Shown: piece by piece, positions 50,559-58,925 of the stretch
How the letters are laid out: each line of letters opens with the position of its first letter
Position numbering within the stretch: position 1 is the stretch's first letter
NCBI GenBank assembly: GCA_004556965.1
Contig: SFFE01000006.1
Location: forward strand, 45,064 to 109,063
Reading direction: 5' to 3'
Source: Clostridiales bacterium
GTDB taxonomy: Bacteria; Bacillota; Clostridia; Oscillospirales; Oscillospiraceae
Length of the DNA stretch: 64,000 bases
The notes under the pieces: model-generated
What the model saw: the letters and a program-made list of their open reading frames with translations, nothing else
Databases searched by the model: none
Told to the model about the DNA's origin: nothing
Position numbers and translations under genes: made by a program

Positions 50559-51533
50559 TCACTGCGCTCCTTTCTGCCCGCCCTGCGTCAGCGCGCTGCG
50601 CTTGCCCGCCAGCTTGAACGAGCTGCGCCGCTGCGCTTGCAGATACGGCACGGCGAGGAACACGGCCACGAGCACGGCGGTGAACAGCTTCAGATCGTTC
50701 GAGTCGAGCCGCAGCCACAGGATGATGACCATGACGATATAGTACACGACGCCGCCGAGCACTACGAAGCTCAGCCGTGTGTGGAAGCTGCAGCCCTTGC
50801 GGAAGATCGCGTCGCACAGCACCTCGCCGATGATGACGGCAGCGAGGCCGATGACGATCGCGCCGCGGCCCATGTTGATATCGGCAAAGCCCTGATACTG
50901 CGCCATCAGTCCGCCGGAGAGGGCGACCACGCCGTTCGAGAGCGACAGACCCAGCACTTTCATGGAGTTGATGTTGATGCCCTGCGCGCGGCTCATGGCG
51001 GGGTTCGAGCCGGTGGCGCGCAGTGCGCTGCCCTGCTCGGTGCCGAAGTACCAATACAAAATGGCGATCAGCACGGCGGCGAGAATCAGCCCAACCAGAA
51101 TCGCGGAGGGAATGTGGCGCAGTGTCAAAAGCAGACGATAGCGGTCGGGGTTTACAGGTTTGTTGGCTGACATTCCCATGATGCGCAGGTTGATGGAATA
51201 CAGCGCAAACTGCGTCAGGATACCGGCCAGAATGGCGGGGATGCCGAGCTTGGTGTGCAGCAGGCCGGTGACCAGACCGGCCAGAAGCCCGGCCAGAACG
51301 GCGACGAGCAGCGCAGCCCACGCCGGCCAACCCGCCAGAATCAGCATGGCGGTCACGGCGCCGCCGGTGGTGAACGAACCGTCTACCGTCAGATCGGCCA
51401 CGTCCAGCAGGCGGAAGGTGATATATACGCCCAGAGCCATAATGCCCCAGATGATGCCCTGCGCCACGCCGCCCGGCAGCCGGGACACGAGATTCGGCAG
51501 GCTCAGAGAGGCAAAGTATGCCGCAATGTTCAT
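50559..51533 (-). CDS. ABC transporter permease (TrpY-like)
   Basis: A 324-residue integral membrane protein with about nine helices, in the family of branched-chain-type permeases. IMALGVYITFRLLDVADLTVDGSF near the N-terminus and ALRATGSNPAMSRAQGINI in the cytoplasmic loop that contacts the ATPase are visible as landmarks (DLTVDGSF, RATGSNPAM). The ATG at 51533 has GAGGA eight bases upstream; the longer frame is rejected. Confidence 0.92.
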   Translation of the reverse strand: MNIAAYFASLSLPNLVSRLPGGVAQGIIWGIMALGVYITFRLLDVADLTVDGSFTTGGAVTAMLILAGWPAWAALLVAVLAGLLAGLVTGLLHTKLGIPAILAGILTQFALYSINLRIMGMSANKPVNPDRYRLLLTLRHIPSAILVGLILAAVLIAILYWYFGTEQGSALRATGSNPAMSRAQGININSMKVLGLSLSNGVVALSGGLMAQYQGFADINMGRGAIVIGLAAVIIGEVLCDAIFRKGCSFHTRLSFVVLGGVVYYIVMVIILWLRLDSNDLKLFTAVLVAVFLAVPYLQAQRRSSFKLAGKRSALTQGGQKGAQ

Positions 51534-51694
51534 AATGGGATTCCTCGCTTTTTCTAATCTGTAGCGTCGGGCGCAGGGGAACGGCGCTTCCTCAGCCGTT
51601 CCTCCGCGCCCCACGCGGAGCTCCGCCGCAGCGGACAACGCCTATTGTAATCGTTTTTGCGCAGCAACGCAAGCAGAAATCAGGAATACACCAA

Positions 51695-51717
51695 GGGAGC
51701 CGCGTGATACGGCTCCC
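51695..51717 (-). terminator. Hairpin between binding-protein and permease genes
   Basis: GGGAGCCG (51695-51702) pairs with CGGCTCCC (51710-51717), with CCAA/TTGG outside. There is little U-run, so it probably allows partial read-through and favours the binding protein. The remaining gap to 51534 shows no gene. Confidence 0.5.
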
Positions 51718-51741
51718 CCTTTGGTGCGGAAATTGGAGATA

Positions 51742-52722
51742 TTAGCCCTCGATGGCCTCGTAGCCGTCGGGGATGGTGACGTTCAGCGCCTGGGCCAGCG
51801 TGGCGTTGTACTTCTTGACCGGGTTCGGGTAGTACTCGATCGGCATGGTGGAAATGTCGGCCTCGCCCTTCAGGATCTTCACGGCCATCTCACCGGTGGT
51901 GCGGCCGAGCTCGTAGTAGCTGATGGACAGGGTGGCCACGCCGCAGCCCTTGCAGATGCCCTCTTCACCGGCCACGATCGGAACGCCCGCGGGCTGTGCG
52001 ACGTTGTTGATGGCTTCGGTGCAGGAGGCGGCGGTGTTATCGGTGGGGATGTAGAGCACGTCGTTCTCGTCGCACGCGGTCTTGGTGACGGCGGCAACGT
52101 CGTTGGAGTCGGCGAAGGTGTAGATCTTCACGGTCAGGTCAGCCTTTTCCAGCTCAGCCTTGACCACGTCCGCCTGGTAGACGGAGTTCGGCTCGCCGGA
52201 GCAGTAGAGGATACCGATGTTCTTGGCGTCCGGGAACAGCTCCTGAATCATCGCGGCCTGCTGATCCAGCGGGGCGAGGTCGGAGGTGCCGGAGATGTTG
52301 CCGCCGACGGTGCCGTTGAAGCCGTCGATCTCAAGCGCGACGCCGTATTCGGTGATGGAAGTGCCGAGAACCGGAATCTCATTCGTGGCGGCGGCCGCAG
52401 CCTGCAGGGAGGCGGTGGCGTTGGCGAGGATCAGATCCACGCCGCTGGAGACGAAGCCGTCCACGATGGTGGCGCAGATGGCGCTGTCGCCGGAGGCGTT
52501 GCCTTCCTGGAACTTGACGCCGTCTTCGCCGAAGGTCTCGACCAGAACGTCCTTAAAGCCCTGCGTCGCGGCGTCCAGCGCTTCGTGCTGCACGAGCTGG
52601 CAGATGCCGACAACGTACTTTTCGCTTGCATTGTCGCTGGGGGTGGATTCTTGCTTCTGGCCGCACGCTGCCAGAGACAGCAGCATCAGTACGGCGCACA
52701 GAAGTGCGGTGATCTTTTTCAT
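51742..52722 (-). CDS. ABC transporter substrate-binding lipoprotein (TrpX-like)
   Basis: A 326-residue lipoprotein with lipobox LAAC (Cys20) and a two-lobed periplasmic-type binding fold of the ABC_sub_bind family: VVGICQLVQHEALDAATQGF, then ANATASLQAAAAATNEIPVLG, and VYIPTDNTA-like LYIPTDNTAASC. Relatives in Firmicutes are predicted tryptophan/tyrosine binders. The ATG at 52722 has GGAGG eight bases upstream. It is preceded by a leader peptide and terminator, so its expression is probably controlled by attenuation. Confidence 0.9.
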   Translation of the reverse strand: MKKITALLCAVLMLLSLAACGQKQESTPSDNASEKYVVGICQLVQHEALDAATQGFKDVLVETFGEDGVKFQEGNASGDSAICATIVDGFVSSGVDLILANATASLQAAAAATNEIPVLGTSITEYGVALEIDGFNGTVGGNISGTSDLAPLDQQAAMIQELFPDAKNIGILYCSGEPNSVYQADVVKAELEKADLTVKIYTFADSNDVAAVTKTACDENDVLYIPTDNTAASCTEAINNVAQPAGVPIVAGEEGICKGCGVATLSISYYELGRTTGEMAVKILKGEADISTMPIEYYPNPVKKYNATLAQALNVTIPDGYEAIEG

Positions 52723-52780
52723 TTTGTAGTCCTCCATTTTCGTTCATGGTTTCCCGATGGCGGGAGTCACGCCGGGCGCG

Positions 52781-52819
52781 CAACAAAAAAAGCTGCACAG
52801 AAGCGATTGTCTGTGCAGC
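52781..52819 (-). terminator. Leader terminator (attenuator) of the ABC importer
   Basis: A perfect 10-bp stem (52792-52801 with 52810-52819) with an 8-base loop is followed on the minus strand by eight T residues. It lies between the leader peptide and the first structural gene, so it must be overridden for importer expression. Confidence 0.85.
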
Positions 52820-52879
52820 CTGCTTGAAGCTATTTCATCCGGAATGTCGCTCCGCTTGTCCCTGCAGCACAAACAACCA

Positions 52880-52939
52880 TTACTTCAGTCTAAAGTAATA
52901 GCGGAAGCGGTATGCAGATGCAAAGCGGATGTGTTTCAT
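52880..52939 (-). CDS. Leader peptide of the importer operon, rich in Tyr and Phe
   Basis: A 19-codon ORF encodes MKHIRFASAYRFRYYFRLK and stops with TAA. Three Tyr, three Phe and four Arg make up over half of it; there is no Trp. GAGGGAG lies eight bases before the ATG, so translation should be efficient. A promoter is 29 bases upstream of the ATG and an intrinsic terminator 60 bases downstream of the stop. This is the layout of a ribosome-controlled attenuator. The peptide is not known to me from a described system. Confidence 0.75.
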   Translation of the reverse strand: MKHIRFASAYRFRYYFRLK

Positions 52940-52967
52940 TTCAGCATCTCCCTCGGTGACTGCCTAC

Positions 52968-52996
52968 ACTTTACTACCCTGCACAGCAAAAGTCAA
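52968..52996 (-). promoter_or_regulatory. Promoter of the attenuated ABC importer operon
   Basis: On the minus strand TTGACT (52991-52996) and TAAAGT (52968-52973) are 17 bases apart. Transcription would start near 52961. Confidence 0.75.
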
Positions 52997-53110
52997 TGGC
53001 GGGTTTGGCGGAATTCGGAATTTTCGGGAAAATGCACGATTTTGACGCCGTTTTTTAGCCATTTAAATCAAATATTGATCGGTTTCTGCGCTGCTGCCGC
53101 TGCCGCGCCG

Positions 53111-53139
53111 TTGACGAATGGGCCGGAGAATGCTATATT
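53111..53139 (+). promoter_or_regulatory. Promoter of the lipase-like gene
   Basis: TTGACG (53111-53116) and TATATT (53134-53139) are 17 bases apart, with TGC before the -10. Confidence 0.8.
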
Positions 53140-53172
53140 GATGGCAGACAGATTTAGGAACGGAGGTGCGGC

Positions 53173-54435
53173 ATGAAAGACCCGGAAGCGCTTTTGCGCA
53201 GCGTGCTCGACGTGGGCGAATGCATCCTGCCCGGCGGCAGGCGGCCCGGCGCTCCGGCGCGCTGGCCCAGCGTGTTTGTGCACGGGCTGCTCGGCTGGGG
53301 CGGGAACGATGCGCTGAACAGGCTCGTCCCCTATTGGGGTCTGGCCTCCGGCGACGTGCTGCGCTTTTTGAACGAGAGCGGGTATGAATGCTGCGCCGCG
53401 TCCGTCGGGCCGATCTCCAGCGCGTGGGACCGCGCGTGCGAGCTGTACGCGCAGCTCACCGGCACGACCGTCGATTACGGCGCGGCGCACGCCCGGCGCT
53501 TTGGGCACGACCGCTTCGGCGTGACGTATCCGGAGCCGCTCGTCCCCGGCTGGGGCGCGGACAGGAAGATCAACCTCATCGGCCACAGCTTCGGCGCGGC
53601 GACGAGCCGTCTGCTGCTGGAGCTGCTTGCCAACGGCTGCGCCGAGGAGGTGCAGGAGGCGAAGCGCATCGGTGCGGAGCCGTCTCCGCTGTTCACCGGC
53701 GGCCAGGCCGGGTGGGTGCATTCGATCACGGCGCTGGCCGCGCCGCACAACGGCTCGACCTTCACCGCCGCGCAGCCGGACGCGACGAGCGCGCTGGCCG
53801 ACGTGGTTTCCACGGCGGCGATGGCGCTGGGCATCTCGGCGTTCAAGGGCGTATATGATTTTCAGCTCGACCAGTTCGGCATCGTGCGTGACCCGGAGGA
53901 GACGCTTACTGAGGCGGTGCTGCGTATGCTCATGACGCGCCGGCTCCCGCGCGGCGACAATGCGTTCGACGATCTGTCCGTGGACGGCGCGGTTGCGCTC
54001 AACGCGCGCATCGCCATGCAGCCGGGCGTCTATTATTTCTCCGAGCCGGGCTGCCGCACGGTGCAGAGTCTCGTGAGCTATGACCACAAGCCGGCGCTGG
54101 GGATGACGCCGCTGCTGCGCCCGTTCGCGTCGGCGATGGGGCGGTATTATGGAGCGGTGACGCCCGGCGGCGTGCCGATCGACAGGACATGGCTGCCGAA
54201 TGACGGGCTGGTGAACACAATCTCCGCCCGGTGCCCGCAGGGTGCGCCCTGCCGCGATGTGACGGACGATACCGCGTCGTTCGCGCCCGGCGTGTGGAAC
54301 GTGCTGCCCACGCGGCAGCTCGACCATCTGGCCATGATCGGCGGCGTGTTCAACACGAATTTCGTGCAGACGCGGCGGTTTTACCGCGCAGTGATGGCGC
54401 GTATCGACGATACGATGCCGTGTGCGGAATCCTGA
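53173..54435 (+). CDS. Family I.5-like lipase without signal peptide
   Basis: An alpha/beta hydrolase of 420 residues resembling the thermostable lipases of Geobacillus and the staphylococcal lipases. VFVHGLLGWGG begins the fold, the nucleophile Ser139 is in GHSFGAA, YGAAHARRFGHDRFG matches the zinc-binding insert, WLPNDGLVNT holds the expected acid region, and LDHLAMIGG the catalytic His. Unlike secreted relatives it lacks a signal peptide, so it probably acts inside the cell. GGAGGTG precedes the ATG. It stands alone behind its own promoter. Confidence 0.82.
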   Translation: MKDPEALLRSVLDVGECILPGGRRPGAPARWPSVFVHGLLGWGGNDALNRLVPYWGLASGDVLRFLNESGYECCAASVGPISSAWDRACELYAQLTGTTVDYGAAHARRFGHDRFGVTYPEPLVPGWGADRKINLIGHSFGAATSRLLLELLANGCAEEVQEAKRIGAEPSPLFTGGQAGWVHSITALAAPHNGSTFTAAQPDATSALADVVSTAAMALGISAFKGVYDFQLDQFGIVRDPEETLTEAVLRMLMTRRLPRGDNAFDDLSVDGAVALNARIAMQPGVYYFSEPGCRTVQSLVSYDHKPALGMTPLLRPFASAMGRYYGAVTPGGVPIDRTWLPNDGLVNTISARCPQGAPCRDVTDDTASFAPGVWNVLPTRQLDHLAMIGGVFNTNFVQTRRFYRAVMARIDDTMPCAES

Positions 54436-54525
54436 AATTTCTGTGAAATTCTGCGAAACTGCGTGCATGGCGCACGGTTTCGCGGTATCATACCAGTTGT
54501 AAATTCTATCTTAGAGGTGTTCAAT

Positions 54526-54807
54526 ATGGAAAATGTGGAAAGCTATCTGCGGAAACTGATCGTTGCGAGCGTCGGCGCTGCCGATCTCGGCTGCGAAAAG
54601 CTCGGCGCGCTGATCGACGAGTGCGTCAAGCGCGGCGAGGTCACGGTGGAAAAGGGCCGCGCGCTCAACGAGGAGCTGAAGCGCAAAGTGAAGGAAGCGA
54701 AGCCCGAAGCGGAGAAAAAGCCCGCGGTGGACGTGGCGAGCCTGAGCGCCGAGGAGCGCGAGGCGCTGCTGGATCAGCTTCTCGATCTGCAGAAGGCAGA
54801 GCAGTAA
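54526..54807 (+). CDS. Phasin-like small helical protein
   Basis: The 93-residue protein is all helical: VESYLRKLIVASVGAADLGC, LGALIDECVKRGEVTVEKGRALNEELKRKVKEA, then a charged, Lys/Glu-rich linker and a short C-terminal helix (EEREALLDQLLDLQK). This matches the phasin-related proteins of Firmicutes often found next to UbiB kinases. No PHA synthesis genes are in the window, so a granule role is doubtful; a regulatory partner of the kinase is more likely. TAGAGGTG precedes the ATG. Confidence 0.75.
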   Translation: MENVESYLRKLIVASVGAADLGCEKLGALIDECVKRGEVTVEKGRALNEELKRKVKEAKPEAEKKPAVDVASLSAEEREALLDQLLDLQKAEQ

Positions 54808-56390
54808 TGGCCGGCCGGATCACAGCGCAGGTCGACGATACCAAGCGGTTCAACGAGATCGTCGGCATCCTGCGCAAACATCAGCTTACGCAGGGGCTGA
54901 CGCCTGAAAAGGCGCTTGCGATTTTCGAGGATCTCGGCCCGACGTACGTCAAGTTCGGGCAGATCCTGTCCATGCGCTCAGACATTTTGCCGCGGGAGTA
55001 CTGCAAGGCGCTCGAAGAGCTGCGCACGGACGTGACGCCCATGCCGATGGACACGGTGTATGACATCCTCTCGAAGGAGTACGGCCAGCCGTGGGACACG
55101 GTGTTTTCCAAAATCGAACCGGCGCCGCTCGGCTCCGCGTCCATCGCACAGGCGCATGAGGCGTATCTGACCGACGGGCGGCGCGTGGTCATCAAGGTGC
55201 AGCGGCCGGGACTCTATGACGTCATGGAGCGCGACGTGCGCCTGCTGCAGCGCGCAGCGACCCTGCTGAAATACACGCCCATCGGCAACGCGCTCGATTT
55301 TCGCGCCGTGCTCGAGGAAATGTGGAAAACCGTGCAGGAGGAGCTGGACTTTACCGTCGAGGCGCGCAACATTGCCGAGTTCAAGGCGTGCAACAGCGGC
55401 GTCGCGTATGCCGACTGCCCGGAGGCGTACACAGAGTGGTGCACGCGCAACGTACTCGTCATGGAGTACATCGGCGGCCACCAGATCGACGACGCGGCGG
55501 GGCTGCTCGCCGACGGCTACGACCTGGAGGAGATCGCCACCAAGCTCGTGTACAACTACATCGAGCAGATCACGCAGTACCGCTTCTTCCACGCCGACCC
55601 GCACCCCGGCAACATCCGCGTGCAGGGCGGGAAGATCGTCTGGCTCGATCTTGGCATGATGGGGCGGCTCTCCAAGCGGGAGGCGGATCTGTATACCACG
55701 ATCATTCAGACGATCAACGACAACGACCCGCTGGGACTGACGGACGCGCTGCTGGCGATCGGCAAATACGACCACGTGCCGGACCGGCTGCAGATCAGCG
55801 AATGCATCGGAGAGTTTTTCGGCAAGTACGAGGCCATGCCCATGGCCGACATGGACATGACCGAGCTGGTCGAGGAATTTTTCCAGATCCTCAACCGCTT
55901 TGAGCTGGCCGTTCCCTCGTCGCTGACGATGCTGGGGCGCAGCCTGATCGTCATTCAGGGCATGCTCACGGGCATCAGCCCGGACGTGAACATTCTGGAG
56001 ATCGTGGCGCACTATGTTGCGCAGAACACGATCAACAGGGAATATATCGAGTCGAAGGTCAAGGAGCTGGCAAAGCAGCTCGCGCGGTCGGGCAGCAAGC
56101 TCACCATGCTGCCGTCACAGCTTTCGGACTTTTTGCGCAAGGCTTCGGCCGGGCAGATCGTGGTGAACTGGAAAAAGGCATATTCCGAGAGCGAATACAC
56201 CGGGCGGTACAAGCTGCTCAATCGCCTGATCTTGGCGCTGATCGACTGCTCTCTGCTGCTGTGCGCGGCACTGGTGTGTCTGTCGGATCTGCCGCATTTT
56301 TTGGGCCTGCCGTGGCCGTCTGTGGTGTTTTTGGCACTTGCCGTCGTCGTCACCGTGCGGCTGATCGTCAACGGACGAAAAATGAAATAA
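54807..56390 (+). CDS. UbiB/AarF-family atypical kinase
   Basis: The 527-residue protein kinase-like ATPase shows the family's KxGQ motif (YVKFGQILSMRSDILP), the alanine-rich nucleotide loop PLGSASIAQAHEA, the ion-pair lysine in VVIKVQRPG, QEELDFTVEARN, the catalytic loop HADPHPGN near residue 262 and the metal-binding DLGMMG. Two C-terminal membrane helices anchor it (IDCSLLLCAALVCL and PSVVFLALAVVVTV). Relatives help move or modify isoprenoid lipids. Its ATG overlaps the stop of the phasin-like gene (TAATG), so the two are coupled. Confidence 0.9.
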   Translation: MAGRITAQVDDTKRFNEIVGILRKHQLTQGLTPEKALAIFEDLGPTYVKFGQILSMRSDILPREYCKALEELRTDVTPMPMDTVYDILSKEYGQPWDTVFSKIEPAPLGSASIAQAHEAYLTDGRRVVIKVQRPGLYDVMERDVRLLQRAATLLKYTPIGNALDFRAVLEEMWKTVQEELDFTVEARNIAEFKACNSGVAYADCPEAYTEWCTRNVLVMEYIGGHQIDDAAGLLADGYDLEEIATKLVYNYIEQITQYRFFHADPHPGNIRVQGGKIVWLDLGMMGRLSKREADLYTTIIQTINDNDPLGLTDALLAIGKYDHVPDRLQISECIGEFFGKYEAMPMADMDMTELVEEFFQILNRFELAVPSSLTMLGRSLIVIQGMLTGISPDVNILEIVAHYVAQNTINREYIESKVKELAKQLARSGSKLTMLPSQLSDFLRKASAGQIVVNWKKAYSESEYTGRYKLLNRLILALIDCSLLLCAALVCLSDLPHFLGLPWPSVVFLALAVVVTVRLIVNGRKMK

Positions 56391-56396
56391 CAATCA

Positions 56397-56432
56397 CCGG
56401 AAGCGCCGGAGCAACTGCTCCGGCGCTTCCGG
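56397..56432 (+). terminator. Strong hairpin after the UbiB-like gene
   Basis: A perfect 16-bp GC-rich stem (56397-56412 with 56417-56432) has an AACT loop. There is no U-run, so termination may be inefficient or Rho-linked. Confidence 0.45.
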
Positions 56433-56477
56433 CGTTGCTGCATTCCATAAAAATACACGTCTGCTGCGGCTTTGGCG

Positions 56478-56506
56478 TTGGCAGGGACGAAAAGATATGG
56501 TATACT
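56478..56506 (+). promoter_or_regulatory. Promoter of the surface-fibre locus
   Basis: TTGGCA (56478-56483) and TATACT (56501-56506) are 17 bases apart, upstream of the SipW-like gene. Confidence 0.8.
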
Positions 56507-56558
56507 GATAAAAATTCTTCTGAAATCAGGCCGAGCCTGCGTGAGAAGGGAGCCGCCC

Positions 56559-57095
56559 ATGTCCGGAAAAGCCAAAAAGCTCTGGCGCGCGTGTACGACC
56601 GCGCTGGTCGCGCTCGCCGTGGCGTTGGCGGCGCTGTTGGCGCTCGTGCGCCTGTTCGGGCTTACGCCGTACTGTGTGCTCAGCGGCAGCATGGAGCCGG
56701 CCTACCCCACCGGGGCGCTGCTGTACGTGCGAACGTGCGCCGCGTCCGACGTGCAGGTGGGCGACGCGATCACGTTCGTGCTGAACGAGGATCTGGAGCT
56801 TGCCACGCACCGCGTCGTCGCCATTGACGCCGGGCGGCGGCAGTTCACCACGCAGGGCGACGCGAATGAAACGCCGGACGCCGCGCCCGTCGCGTTTGAA
56901 AATCTCGTCGGCAAGCCGGTGTTTGCCATCCCATGGCTGGGCTATGTATCGCAGTGGATATCCCATCCGCCTGGCATGTATCTCGCCGCCGCATTGGGCG
57001 CGGTGCTGGTACTGCTGCTGTTTTTGCCTGATCTGCTGCGCGCGGCGGACAAGGCGGACCGGAAAGCGTCCGATCGGAAAGGAGCACAGGAATGA
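56559..57095 (+). CDS. sipW: SipW-like signal peptidase I (ER type)
   Basis: A 178-residue membrane peptidase. An N-terminal helix (about 13-33) is followed by the nucleophile Ser44 in LSGSMEPAYPTG, GDAITF, and His84 in ATHRVVAI, which indicates the Ser-His type of SipW and the ER rather than Ser-Lys. A second helix lies near 140-162. SipW enzymes mature TasA-type fibre proteins. All six genes that follow encode exported proteins, several with the SipW-type signal. Its end overlaps the next ATG. Confidence 0.9.
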   Translation: MSGKAKKLWRACTTALVALAVALAALLALVRLFGLTPYCVLSGSMEPAYPTGALLYVRTCAASDVQVGDAITFVLNEDLELATHRVVAIDAGRRQFTTQGDANETPDAAPVAFENLVGKPVFAIPWLGYVSQWISHPPGMYLAAALGAVLVLLLFLPDLLRAADKADRKASDRKGAQE

Positions 57096-57697
57096 AAAAG
57101 AAAACGCTCTTGCTGGCTGCGCTGGCCGTCGTCCTCGCTGCGGCACTTGCCGCCGGCGGGACCTACGCATGGCTGACGAGCCGCACGGAGCCTGTGGTGA
57201 ACACCTTCACCGTGGGCAATGTGTCCATCACGCTCGACGAGGCGCAGGTGCAGAAGGACGAAGCGGCCTCCACATGGCGCGCGACGAATGCGCGGGTGCA
57301 GCACAACGCTTACGAGGGCGTGTACCCCGGCGCGGTGCTGCCGAAGGACCCGACCGTGCACGTCGCTGCCGGAAGCGAGGATGCGCGGGTGTATGTGATG
57401 ATTCAGGACGCGCTGAACGCGGCGGTGCCCGGCAGCGCGGACTATACCATAGGAGCGGACTGGATCGCAGTCAAGACGGCGGGTGACGCCACGGTGTACC
57501 GCTATGCGGCCACGGCGCACGCGGGCGACGATCTTCCGGTGTTTGACGGCGTGACGATTGCCGGGACGGTGACGGCGGCGGAGCTGCCGCTGCTCGGCGG
57601 CGAGATCACGGTCACGGCATTCGCCGTGCAGGCCAACGGTCTGGACGAGGCGGCGGCGGACGCGCAAGCGCTCGCGGCGTTCGGCTTCCCGGCGTGA
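57092..57697 (+). CDS. SipW-dependent TasA/camelysin-like surface protein A
   Basis: The 201-residue protein has the signature N-terminus of SipW substrates: a basic start, a hydrophobic core (LLLAALAVVLAAALAAG), then GTYAWLTSRTEPVVNTFTVGNVSITLDE. The mature domain is a beta-sandwich of the TasA/CalY kind (PKDPTVHVAAGSEDARVYVMIQ, quoted by landmarks DPTVHV and ARVYVMI). It is probably a fibre subunit. It overlaps the sipW stop (ATGA). Confidence 0.85.
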   Translation: MKKKTLLLAALAVVLAAALAAGGTYAWLTSRTEPVVNTFTVGNVSITLDEAQVQKDEAASTWRATNARVQHNAYEGVYPGAVLPKDPTVHVAAGSEDARVYVMIQDALNAAVPGSADYTIGADWIAVKTAGDATVYRYAATAHAGDDLPVFDGVTIAGTVTAAELPLLGGEITVTAFAVQANGLDEAAADAQALAAFGFPA

Positions 57698-57714
57698 GAA
57701 AGGAAACGAAGGCT

Positions 57715-58284
57715 ATGCGGAAAAAAACCGTGTTTCTGGCGGCAATTGCCGTCCTGCTGGCCGCGATTGCAGCGGTTGGGACTTCCCTTGCCTATTTTAC
57801 CGACCAGAAGACGGCGCAGAACACGTTCACGGTCGGCAGCGTGAAGATCGAGCTGACGGAGCCGGGTTGGACGGACGGTGCGAAGCTGATTCCGGGCGTC
57901 CCGGCGGCGAAGGACCCGACCGTGACGAACACCGGGCTTACGCCCTGCCTTGTGCGCGTCCGGGTGGAGTGGCCGCAAAGCGCGGCACTGGCCTACAGCA
58001 CGGACGGAGAGACCGGCAAACTGGGCGACGGCTGGTTCGACGGCGGGGACGGATATTTCTACTACGCGCAGCCGCTGCTTCCCGGCGCGGCGACGGATGC
58101 ACTGTTCGACGCGATCGCACTCAGCGGCGGGACGGAAAACGGCGACGGGGAAACAACGCACGCCGTCACCGTCACGGCCTACGCCATGCAGACGCAGGGC
58201 GTGCTGCCGGAGGGAGCGGAGCGCATCGACGCGGCGAGCCTGCCCGCGGTGCAGGCGTGCTTTGACCGCGCCTTTTCGGCGTGA
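57715..58284 (+). CDS. SipW-dependent TasA/camelysin-like surface protein B
   Basis: The 189-residue protein has the same kind of signal (MRKKTVFLAAIAVLLAA, then GTSLAYFTDQKTAQNTFTVG). Mature landmarks are VKIELTEPGW, AAKDPTVTNTGLTPCLVRVRVEW and DGYFYYAQPLLPGAATDALF. The last motif recurs in the next paralogues. A GTG seven codons upstream is possible, but the ATG at 57715 keeps the signal short. Confidence 0.85.
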   Translation: MRKKTVFLAAIAVLLAAIAAVGTSLAYFTDQKTAQNTFTVGSVKIELTEPGWTDGAKLIPGVPAAKDPTVTNTGLTPCLVRVRVEWPQSAALAYSTDGETGKLGDGWFDGGDGYFYYAQPLLPGAATDALFDAIALSGGTENGDGETTHAVTVTAYAMQTQGVLPEGAERIDAASLPAVQACFDRAFSA

Positions 58285-58297
58285 GGGGGGACTCCGG

Positions 58298-58924
58298 ATG
58301 CGGAAAAAATGGACGTTGATTCTTGTGCTCGCGCTGGCGGCGGCTGTGCTCGCCGCCGGAACATGGGCGTATTTTTCGGCGCAGGGTCGGGCGGACAGCG
58401 TGATTACGCTCGGCTCCGTGCGTCTTGCGCTGCACAACGAGACCGGCACGGGCGAACCGGCCGGGGACGCTGCTGTTCTGCCCGGCGGCAGCGCCGTGCA
58501 GACGGTTTTTGTGGAAAACACCGGCGAGAGCGCGTTTTATACCCGCGTGAAGCTGGAGCTGGAGGCGTTCGACAGCAGCGGCGCGGCGATGCAGCTTCCC
58601 GCCGGGTTCGTGACGCTCGACCTGAACCTTGCGGACTGGACGCCGGGCGCCGACGGATATTATTACTATAACGAAGCGGTCGCACCCGGCGCGGCGACGG
58701 CGGCCCTGTTTCAGACCGTGCGCTTTTCCGATGGGATGGACGACAGCTATCTGGGTGCGTCGCTGCGCCTGCGGCTGACGGCGGAGGCCGTGCAGACGCG
58801 CAATCTGGAGCAGTATGCGCAGGACGGAAAAACGAGCGGCGTCTGGGAGGTTTCGGGCCCGGCGGCGTCCGCCGGGGCGGAAACGCAGTTCGCGCCGCAG
58901 AACGCCGGAAAGGAGGGCGCGTGA
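58298..58924 (+). CDS. SipW-dependent TasA/camelysin-like surface protein C
   Basis: The 208-residue protein starts MRKKWTLILVLALAAAVLAA and then GTWAYFSAQGRADSVITLGSV, the SipW-type pattern. FVENTGESAFYTRVKLELEAF and DGYYYYNEAVAPGAATAALF match the paralogues. A longer C-terminal tail (QDGKTSGVWEV and an Ala/Gly-rich end) distinguishes it. It stops one base before the adhesin ATG. Confidence 0.85.
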   Translation: MRKKWTLILVLALAAAVLAAGTWAYFSAQGRADSVITLGSVRLALHNETGTGEPAGDAAVLPGGSAVQTVFVENTGESAFYTRVKLELEAFDSSGAAMQLPAGFVTLDLNLADWTPGADGYYYYNEAVAPGAATAALFQTVRFSDGMDDSYLGASLRLRLTAEAVQTRNLEQYAQDGKTSGVWEVSGPAASAGAETQFAPQNAGKEGA

Positions 58925-58925
58925 G

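Noticed and set aside
52780..52960. A T-box riboswitch upstream of the ABC importer
   Set aside because: No T-box consensus or specifier stem was found; instead a leader peptide and terminator are present.
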